A stretch of DNA of 5,701 nt, from positions 1 through 5,701 of the forward strand of contig URVW01000100.1 in the NCBI GenBank assembly GCA_900551435.1, written 5' to 3'. Positions 1 to 4,405 of this stretch are shown in pieces. The notes below the pieces were generated by a model. It was not told the DNA's origin, made no database searches, and worked only from the letters and a program-made list of their open reading frames with translations. The DNA comes from an uncultured Faecalibacterium sp. Its GTDB lineage: Bacteria > Bacillota > Clostridia > Oscillospirales > Ruminococcaceae. Each line of letters begins with the position of its first letter. The stretch's first letter is position 1. A program made the translations under genes and the position numbers.

Positions 1-1844
1 GTCCATTCGCCCAGATAGGCGGTATCAGCGCTTTTGTGCATCATGCGGTGAGAAATTCGTACCTGACTGCCCTTCATCTGGATGGCGATGCGGACCCGGT
101 ATTTTGCATCGATGTTGGCATTAAACCATGTGTTGTAGCAGTTGATTCCGTACTTGCCGGTATTTGTAATTGCCAGTGCAAGGCCGTACACGCCCGAGTC
201 GTCCTCGGTCAGGCATTGCAACAGGCAGGGCGAGACAGAAGCGCTGTACACGATGTCGTCCGCCGATTTGGCGTCCAGCAGGATGGTGATCTCCGGCTTC
301 GGGTCGATGCTCTCAAACAGCTTGATGCCGGTGTCAACCACGTCTTTATTAGCAGAAACAAAAGATTTGGCTTCGGTCAGAGAGTACACCGGCGTAGTAA
401 CGACCGGCGTATCGGAAGCGTCCGGAATGGATGCTTCACCGTTGATCCAGCTCTCGATGTCACTGGTGTCGAGCGCACGCTGGAACACCGCGAACTGATA
501 CACCGTGCCGTTGAAGAACTGGCTCTTGGTCCCATTGTCCTCCTGAAGCGCCCCCAAGACCAGCGATTTGTCCACCGTACCGCTGTAATTGGAGATGCCG
601 ACATCGGTGTAGTTGCCCATGCTGGTGTTCGTTTTGGTGGTCACCTTGCCGCCGCTGATGACCAGCGCGATCCGGACCTTGTTCCCGTTGAGGTAGCTCA
701 GGTTGATGAACGGGCCGCTGGCGGAGTAGAGGTTGAAGCCCAGATTGCCATTGCCCCAGACCGCGTAAAGCAGACCGTGCTGGGTGCTGTCCTCGGAAAA
801 ACAGCTCAACAGGGTGTAGGTGTTGGCCACGGCGCTCAGCGCATCGCCCTGCACCTCGAGCAGGATCGTCCACGACGGCTGCGGGTCGATAGACGAAAAC
901 AGCTTGATGCCGGTGTCGAGATACTCCTTGTTTGCGGCCGCAAAGGCTTTGGCCGAAGCCAGTTTGTAGAGGGGCGCGGGCAGGACGATGCCGCCCGAAG
1001 CGGCTGCTTCCACGGTCACCGCGCAGGTGGCCGATTTTCCGCCCGCCGTGGCTGTGATGGTACAGCTGCCCTCTTTGAGGGCGGTCACTACACCGCCGGA
1101 AACCGTTGCGTATCCGCTGGGCGAAACGGTCCATGTCACGGTCTTGTCGGTGGCGTTGCTGGGTGAGACGGTGGCGGTCAGCGTTTCGCTGTCTCCTTCG
1201 GTCAGAGTGAGGGTGGATTTGCTCAGCGCCACGTTCTGGACAGGAACGACGGTGGGAACATCCGGAATGTCCGGTGTGCCGCCGTTCCACAGCGTTTTCA
1301 GAGCATCAAATTTGGCCTTGGCCTGTGCATCGGTGTAGGCGGATGCTTCAAACAGGGCGAGGATCAGGTCTTTTTCGGTCTGCGTAAGGCCGGTCCCGTC
1401 CAGAATATCGCCCTTGATGTCCTGCAGACTCTGGCGGAACTGGCTCTGCAGAACTGCGAGAAACTGCTGCCATGCCGGGGTCCCAGGTTCAGGAAAGTCA
1501 GGGTCGCGGGTCCCTGCGTTCGAGAGGACCGTGTAGGGGATGCTGGCGCTGGCCACGGTGCGGCTCCCGTCCGAGCCTTCAAAGGTCACCGTGCCCTGAC
1601 CGCCCAGCGCAGTCACGAGGGCGGGGACGGCGATGCAGTTTTCCTCGAGCAGGGTGGTCAGCGGCTTGTCCTGCCCGGGCAGATGCCAAAAGGCCCGGAC
1701 GGTCAGACCGTCCCATTCGTCCGCGAGGGTCACCCGCAGACGGTAGATGCCGGCGTTCTGCGCATAGCCCAGCTGCAGCCCACCCGCATAGCCGGAAAGG
1801 GCCGCTCTGCCGTTGGCGCAGAGCGTGAGTTGACGTTCGATCAT
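1..1844 (-). CDS. Phage tail/baseplate-like protein with BIG2 and two LamG-like modules (C-terminus cut by window edge)
   Basis: An open frame runs from an ATG at 1844 to the left edge without a stop, giving at least 614 residues. Residues 1-115 (with EWDGLTVRAFWHLPG at about 43-57, followed by a Pro/Asp-rich linker and a TPAWQQF segment) resemble the N-terminal domain of Firmicutes phage baseplate or tail-tip proteins, which attaches a binding protein to the virion. Residues about 125-195 are a helical, Gln/Lys-rich connector. Residues about 201-279 are a BIG2 Ig-like domain (VALSKSTLTLTEGDSETLTA, then TVTWTVSPS and GSCTITATAGGKSATCAVTV). Residues about 290-475 and 485 to the edge are two related concanavalin/LamG-like modules, each opening with an AK-F--ANK---DTGIKLF signature. 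I see no signal peptide or cell-wall anchor in the visible part, which fits a virion or tail-fibre role better than a secreted adhesin. The start is fixed by AGGAGG six bases upstream. It is transcribed divergently from a phage-type repressor. Ligand and true C-terminus are unknown. Confidence 0.85.
   Translation of the reverse strand, partial: MIERQLTLCANGRAALSGYAGGLQLGYAQNAGIYRLRVTLADEWDGLTVRAFWHLPGQDKPLTTLLEENCIAVPALVTALGGQGTVTFEGSDGSRTVASASIPYTVLSNAGTRDPDFPEPGTPAWQQFLAVLQSQFRQSLQDIKGDILDGTGLTQTEKDLILALFEASAYTDAQAKAKFDALKTLWNGGTPDIPDVPTVVPVQNVALSKSTLTLTEGDSETLTATVSPSNATDKTVTWTVSPSGYATVSGGVVTALKEGSCTITATAGGKSATCAVTVEAAASGGIVLPAPLYKLASAKAFAAANKEYLDTGIKLFSSIDPQPSWTILLEVQGDALSAVANTYTLLSCFSEDSTQHGLLYAVWGNGNLGFNLYSASGPFINLSYLNGNKVRIALVISGGKVTTKTNTSMGNYTDVGISNYSGTVDKSLVLGALQEDNGTKSQFFNGTVYQFAVFQRALDTSDIESWINGEASIPDASDTPVVTTPVYSLTEAKSFVSANKDVVDTGIKLFESIDPKPEITILLDAKSADDIVYSASVSPCLLQCLTEDDSGVYGLALAITNTGKYGINCYNTWFNANIDAKYRVRIAIQMKGSQVRISHRMMHKSADTAYLGEW
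315..335 (-). repeat. LamG module repeat, copy 2 core
   Basis: This is the second copy of the 21-base identity, encoding DTGIKLF at residues 504-510 in module 2 (about position 392 to the left edge). Around it, AKSFVSANKDVVDTGIKLFE matches AKAFAAANKEYLDTGIKLFS of module 1. The rest of the modules agree only at protein level, so the duplication appears old and the core conserved. Confidence 0.85.
897..917 (-). repeat. LamG module repeat, copy 1 core
   Basis: These 21 bases are identical to 315-335, exactly 582 bases (194 codons) away and in the same frame. They encode DTGIKLF at residues 310-316 of the tail-like protein, in the first of two homologous LamG-like modules (module 1 spans roughly 420-977). 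Flanking sequence is similar but diverged. Confidence 0.85.
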
Positions 1845-1850
1845 AGAAAA

Positions 1851-1856
1851 CCTCCT
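1851..1856 (-). promoter_or_regulatory. Shine-Dalgarno site of the tail-like gene
   Basis: A perfect AGGAGG on the minus strand lies six bases before the ATG at 1844 and fixes that start. The ten bases AGGAGGTTTT recur ahead of the leader ORF at 1945. Confidence 0.9.
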
Positions 1857-1882
1857 ATTCTGAATTTTGATGAATCTCAACA

Positions 1883-1945
1883 CTAGGGCGGAGAAAAAAG
1901 AGGACAACAGCAGAAAATGACACAAAAAGAACGAGAAAACATCAC
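1883..1945 (-). CDS. Putative 20-residue Cys-rich leader peptide
   Basis: Between the leftward promoter and the tail-like gene lies a GTG-started frame of 20 codons ending in TAG. It is preceded by AAAGGAGG with a six-base spacer to the GTG. The second codon is ATG and could be the start instead. The peptide is hydrophobic and unusually rich in Cys (core FCVIFCCCPLF, four Cys in 20 residues), with a single Arg near the start and a Pro-Pro end. It lies inside the 5' leader of the tail-like mRNA; its stop is 38 bases before the next start. Possible roles are a leader peptide that tunes translation of the downstream gene, a small membrane peptide, or a ribosome loading site with no peptide function. 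I see no attenuator hairpin after it. The ribosome site is convincing; function is unknown and chance occurrence is possible. Confidence 0.4.
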   Translation of the reverse strand: MMFSRSFCVIFCCCPLFSPP

Positions 1946-1951
1946 AAAAAA

Positions 1952-1957
1952 CCTCCT
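1952..1957 (-). promoter_or_regulatory. Shine-Dalgarno site of the leader ORF
   Basis: AGGAGG (within AAAGGAGG) on the minus strand lies six bases before the GTG at 1945. It matches anti-Shine-Dalgarno as well as the site of the large gene downstream, so ribosomes probably load here even though only a 20-codon frame follows. Confidence 0.6.
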
Positions 1958-1975
1958 TTCGTGAATCGTTGCGGC

Positions 1976-2011
1976 TTCTCAACCTTGTGGCACAAGTATA
2001 GCCGTTGAGAA
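1976..2011. promoter_or_regulatory. Candidate operator: inverted repeat TTCTCAAC / GTTGAGAA
   Basis: TTCTCAAC at 1976-1983 and its exact reverse complement GTTGAGAA at 2004-2011 flank the -10 and start site of the leftward promoter with a 20-base gap. They belong to a set of five boxes fitting GTTGAGAWW, with TTGAG(A/G) in all copies: 1876-1880 (minus), 1978-1982 (minus), 2005-2009 (plus), 2033-2037 (plus) and 2071-2075 (minus). Likely half-sites for the divergent HTH repressor; the binding assignment is inference. Confidence 0.55.
1984..1996. promoter_or_regulatory. Palindrome CTTGTGGCACAAG at the leftward start site
   Basis: This is a perfect six-base inverted repeat around one central base, centred on 1990, overlapping the edge of the -10 box and the predicted start of the leftward transcript. 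A related CTTGTCAAG palindrome (2016-2024) overlaps the -35. Both could be operator dyads, either for the adjacent repressor or for another regulator. Confidence 0.45.
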
Positions 2012-2023
2012 ATCTCTTGTCAA
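1995..2023 (-). promoter_or_regulatory. Leftward sigma-70 promoter for leader ORF and tail-like gene
   Basis: On the minus strand, a perfect -35 TTGACA (2018-2023) is followed by a 17-base spacer and -10 TATACT (1995-2000). Transcription should start near 1988, leaving a leader of about 140 bases before the ATG at 1844. The spacer carries one TTGAG box (2005-2009 on plus) and the start region carries a 13-base palindrome, so a bound repressor would block RNA polymerase directly. Confidence 0.85.
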
Positions 2024-2045
2024 GCCCAAATTTTGAGATTTCGCG

Positions 2046-2060
2046 ATTTTTTGAAAAAAT
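2046..2060. promoter_or_regulatory. A/T-tract palindrome upstream of the rightward promoter
   Basis: Six T and six A flanked by A and T around a central G form a perfect 15-base palindrome ending one base before the -35 of the rightward promoter. Its position and A-tracts fit an UP element for the RNA polymerase alpha subunit; it may also bend DNA between operator boxes. Confidence 0.4.
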
Positions 2061-2061
2061 A

Positions 2062-2090
2062 TTGATTTTCCTCAACGAACGAGCTATACT
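2062..2090 (+). promoter_or_regulatory. Rightward sigma-70 promoter for repressor-glpK
   Basis: -35 TTGATT (2062-2067), a 17-base spacer and -10 TATACT (2085-2090). Transcription should start near 2097, giving a short leader of about 25 bases before the ATG at 2122. The spacer contains a CTCAAC box (2071-2076), so the repressor may control its own promoter. Same -10 and spacer length as the leftward promoter, with a weaker -35. Confidence 0.8.
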
Positions 2091-2106
2091 ATCCTTAGAT
2101 GAAATG

Positions 2107-2112
2107 AAAGGA
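2107..2112 (+). promoter_or_regulatory. Shine-Dalgarno site that decides the repressor start
   Basis: AAAGGA lies nine bases before the ATG at 2122 and overlaps nothing upstream that could serve the ATG at 2104. The same AAAGGA motif, with an eight-base spacer, precedes glpK. Confidence 0.65.
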
Positions 2113-2121
2113 TGGGTTCCT

Positions 2122-2775
2122 ATGGCGTCCAAGGTGGCAAGTTTTTCGCAGCGGCTTCGTGCAGGGCTGGAACGAAGCGGAATGACACAGGCCGAGCTTT
2201 CTGTGCGTTCCGGCATCTCGAAATCAAGCATTTCCCGCTATGTCAAAGGCGATTGGGAGGGCAAGCAGGAGGCGGTGTATTCCATCGCGCAGGTGCTGAA
2301 GGTGTCCGTGCCATGGCTGATGGGCTACGATGTGCCGATGACCGACCCGGAAGCGGAAAACCCTGTGCCCACCGGATTTTCGCCGCTGCCCAAGATGGTG
2401 CAGGTCCCGCTGGTGGGGTCCATCGCGTGCGGCACACCCATTCTGGCCGAAGAGAACATCAAGGAATATATCGGCATCCCGGCGGCGTGGCGGGCGGATT
2501 TTGCGCTCGAGTGCCACGGCGACAGCATGGCTCCCCGCATCTGTGACGGCGATATCGTCTGCATCCGCCGCCAGCCGGAAGTGGAATCCGGCCAGATCGC
2601 GGCGGTCCGCATCGGCGACGAAGCGACCCTCAAGCACTTTTACCAGAACGGCGATGTGGTGCAGCTGATCGCCGAAAACTCTGCGGTCTGCCCGCCGATG
2701 GTCTATGCGGGCCAGCAGCTCGAAGAGATGGTCATTGAAGGGCTGGCCGTTGGCTTCTGCCGGGGTCTTGTATGA
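2122..2775 (+). CDS. LexA/CI-like self-cleaving transcriptional repressor (XRE HTH + S24 peptidase)
   Basis: This 217-residue protein has a Cro/CI-type helix-turn-helix at about residues 8-65 (MTQAELSVRSGISKSSISRY at 21-40) and a C-terminal S24 peptidase domain at about 93-215. The autocleavage elements are visible: a Cys103-Gly104 site in GSIACGTPILAEENI, nucleophile Ser135 in HGDSMAP, and general base Lys171 in EATLKHF. The family binds operators as dimers and cuts itself when activated by RecA filaments during DNA damage, relieving repression. Length is typical of phage-type CI proteins. The ATG at 2122 is chosen because AAAGGA (2107-2112) stands nine bases before it and the predicted transcript starts near 2097; the in-frame ATG at 2104 has no ribosome site and would leave almost no leader, and further upstream the frame precedes the promoter. 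It diverges from the tail-like gene and is followed by glpK after 15 bases. No integrase, cro or antirepressor gene is adjacent. RecA responsiveness is inferred from the family. Confidence 0.93.
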   Translation: MASKVASFSQRLRAGLERSGMTQAELSVRSGISKSSISRYVKGDWEGKQEAVYSIAQVLKVSVPWLMGYDVPMTDPEAENPVPTGFSPLPKMVQVPLVGSIACGTPILAEENIKEYIGIPAAWRADFALECHGDSMAPRICDGDIVCIRRQPEVESGQIAAVRIGDEATLKHFYQNGDVVQLIAENSAVCPPMVYAGQQLEEMVIEGLAVGFCRGLV

Positions 2776-2776
2776 G

Positions 2777-2782
2777 AAAGGA
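2777..2782 (+). promoter_or_regulatory. Shine-Dalgarno site of glpK
   Basis: AAAGGA begins two bases after the repressor stop codon and is eight bases before the glpK ATG. It fills the whole gap between the genes, leaving no room for a separate promoter there. Confidence 0.75.
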
Positions 2783-2790
2783 ACGTTGTT

Positions 2791-4287
2791 ATGTCTTATA
2801 TCATGGCGCTGGATGCCGGGACGACCTCGAACCGCTGCATCCTGTTCAACAAAGCGGGCGAGATGTGCAGCGTGGCGCAAAAAGAATTTACCCAGTATTT
2901 CCCGAAACCCGGCTGGGTCGAGCATGACGCGAACGAGATCTGGGCCACTCAGCTGGGCGTGGCACTTTCGGCGATGAACCAGATCGGCGCGCGGGCGTCG
3001 GAGATCGAAGCCATCGGCATCACGAACCAGCGCGAGACCACCATCGTCTGGGATAAGGAGACGGGGGAGCCGGTCTATCACGCCATCGTCTGGCAATGCC
3101 GCCGCACCAGTGCTTACTGCGACGAACTGAAGGCGCGCGGCCTGACCGAGAAGTTCCGAGAAAAGACCGGCCTTGTCATCGACGCCTATTTCTCGGCCAC
3201 CAAGCTGAAGTGGATCCTCGACAATGTGCCGGGGGCGCGCGAAAAGGCCGAAGCGGGCAAACTGCTGTTTGGCACGGTGGAAACATGGCTCATCTGGAAG
3301 CTGACGGGCGGAAAAGTCCACGTCACCGACTACACCAACGCCAGCCGCACGATGCTGTTCAACATTCACACCCTCACATGGGATGAGGAGATTCTGCGGG
3401 AGCTGAACATCCCGCGCTGTATGCTGCCCACGCCGATGCCGTCCAGCTGCTTTTATGCGGAAGCGGACCCCATCCATTTTGGCGCAGCCATCAAAATTGC
3501 AGGTGCGGCGGGCGACCAACAGGCGGCACTGTTCGGGCAGACATGCTTTGCTCCCGGCGAAGCCAAAAACACCTTTGGTACGGGCGGCTTTTTGCTGATG
3601 AATACCGGCGAAACGCCGGTCACCTCGAAAAACGGGCTGGTCACGACCATTGCGTGCAGTCAGGGCAAAAAGGTGCAATATGCGCTGGAAGGTTCGATTT
3701 TTGTGGCAGGTGCGGCCATTCAGTGGCTGCGGGACGAGCTTCGTCTGCTGGAAGAAGCCCGCGATTCCGAGTACATGGCCCAGAAGGTCAAGGACACCAA
3801 CGGCTGTTATGTCGTGCCCGCCTTTACGGGCTTGGGCGCACCGCATTGGGACCAGTACGCCCGCGGGACCATCGTGGGACTGACCCGTGGATGCAACAAA
3901 AATCACATCATCCGCGCGACGCTGGACAGCCTGTGCTATCAGGTCAACGATGTCCTTCATGCGATGGAAGCCGACTCCGGCATCTCGATGAAGGCGCTGA
4001 AGGTGGACGGTGGAGCCTGTGCGAACAACTATCTGATGCAGACCATGGCGGACATCAGCAACCTTCCGGTCCAGCGCCCCTGCTGTGTGGAGACGACCGC
4101 ATTGGGCGCGGCCTATCTGGCGGGCCTTGCGGTGGGCTATTGGAAGTCCACCGACGATGTGGTGAAGAACTGGTCAGTGGACCGTACCTTCCTCCCGAAC
4201 ATCACCGAGGAAGAGCGCACCAAGCGTATCAAAGGCTGGAATAAGGCAGTCCGCTGCGCCTATCATTGGGCAGCGGATGAAGAATAA
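2791..4287 (+). CDS. glpK: Glycerol kinase
   Basis: This 498-residue FGGY-family kinase (E. coli GlpK is about 500) phosphorylates glycerol with ATP to sn-glycerol 3-phosphate in the cytoplasm, feeding glycolysis and lipid synthesis. Visible landmarks in order: N-terminal phosphate loop DAGTTSNRCI (8-17), GWVEHDANEIW (41-51), substrate-contact ITNQRETTIVWD (77-88), DAYFSATKLKW (131-141), the catalytic-base Asp242 in GDQQAALFGQ (241-250), FGTGGFLLMNTG (262-273), and the C-terminal ATPase segments VVPAFTGLGAPHWD and LKVDGGACANNYLMQ. His229 in a HF pair 13 residues before Asp242 sits where Firmicutes enzymes carry the His phosphorylated by PTS HPr, although the following loop is one residue shorter; PTS control is therefore plausible. 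Start is fixed by AAAGGA (2777-2782) eight bases upstream. Only 15 bases separate it from the repressor, with no terminator, so the two are probably one operon. No glpF or glpD lies in the window. The gene appears intact. Confidence 0.96.
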   Translation: MSYIMALDAGTTSNRCILFNKAGEMCSVAQKEFTQYFPKPGWVEHDANEIWATQLGVALSAMNQIGARASEIEAIGITNQRETTIVWDKETGEPVYHAIVWQCRRTSAYCDELKARGLTEKFREKTGLVIDAYFSATKLKWILDNVPGAREKAEAGKLLFGTVETWLIWKLTGGKVHVTDYTNASRTMLFNIHTLTWDEEILRELNIPRCMLPTPMPSSCFYAEADPIHFGAAIKIAGAAGDQQAALFGQTCFAPGEAKNTFGTGGFLLMNTGETPVTSKNGLVTTIACSQGKKVQYALEGSIFVAGAAIQWLRDELRLLEEARDSEYMAQKVKDTNGCYVVPAFTGLGAPHWDQYARGTIVGLTRGCNKNHIIRATLDSLCYQVNDVLHAMEADSGISMKALKVDGGACANNYLMQTMADISNLPVQRPCCVETTALGAAYLAGLAVGYWKSTDDVVKNWSVDRTFLPNITEEERTKRIKGWNKAVRCAYHWAADEE

Positions 4288-4297
4288 TGATGTGAGA

Positions 4298-4314
4298 TTC
4301 TGCAACAGGCAGAA
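4298..4314 (+). terminator. Weak hairpin just after glpK
   Basis: TTCTGC and GCAGAA form a six-base stem with a five-base loop starting 11 bases after the glpK stop, followed three bases later by five T. Possible weak terminator or an mRNA 3'-end stabilising structure. Confidence 0.4.
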
Positions 4315-4323
4315 CAATTTTTG

Positions 4324-4340
4324 AATCAGTACAGCTGATT
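4324..4340 (+). terminator. Second weak hairpin after glpK
   Basis: AATCAG and CTGATT form a six-base, AT-rich stem with a five-base loop; the right arm runs into four T. It is the weakest of the three tandem hairpins and may be incidental. Confidence 0.25.
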
Positions 4341-4353
4341 TTACGTGCAAAAT

Positions 4354-4392
4354 AAAACCGACCAGAGTCCTGAACGGCTCTGGTCGGTTTTT
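4354..4392. terminator. Strong bidirectional rho-independent terminator
   Basis: CCGACCAGAG (4358-4367) pairs perfectly with CTCTGGTCGG (4378-4387) around a ten-base loop. Four A precede and five T follow, so the stem can extend and each strand has a U-tract. It lies 66 bases after the glpK stop and 13 bases after the stop of the converging GH94 gene (at 4406), and thus can end both transcripts. Confidence 0.9.
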
Positions 4393-4405
4393 GTCTACGG
4401 AAAAA

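Noticed and set aside
36..1166. A 376-residue open frame on the plus strand.
   Set aside because: It is antisense to the tail-like gene, has a low-complexity Arg/Val/Gly/Asp composition, no ribosome site and no recognisable motif.
460..1290. A 276-residue minus-strand frame overlapping the tail-like gene.
   Set aside because: It is a shifted frame of the same gene, Arg/Gln/His rich, and lacks the BIG2 and LamG motifs present in the true frame.
1..1844. The large minus-strand gene as a secreted cell-wall adhesin, because of its BIG2 and LamG domains.
   Set aside because: It has no N-terminal signal peptide, and its first 115 residues fit phage baseplate proteins. The C-terminus is not visible, so an anchor cannot be fully excluded.
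1846..1945. A transcription attenuator after the leader ORF.
   Set aside because: No stable stem with a U-tract could be found between the leader stop and the tail-like gene start, only short TTGA/TCAA dyads.
2005..2121. An upstream extension of the repressor frame, including an ATG at 2104 and a start at 2005.
   Set aside because: The extension covers the promoter and operator boxes; transcription should begin near 2097, and only the ATG at 2122 has a properly spaced ribosome site.
1845..2121. CRISPR array, tRNA or phage attachment site in the intergenic region.
   Set aside because: The short repeats are 5-10 bases with irregular spacing and mixed orientation, and no tRNA-like cloverleaf or integrase gene is visible.
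2224..3960. A 578-residue open frame on the minus strand, antisense to the repressor and glpK.
   Set aside because: It lies opposite two clear genes with full family motifs. Its translation is rich in Arg, His, Asp and Gly without any recognisable domain, typical of a GC-rich antisense frame.
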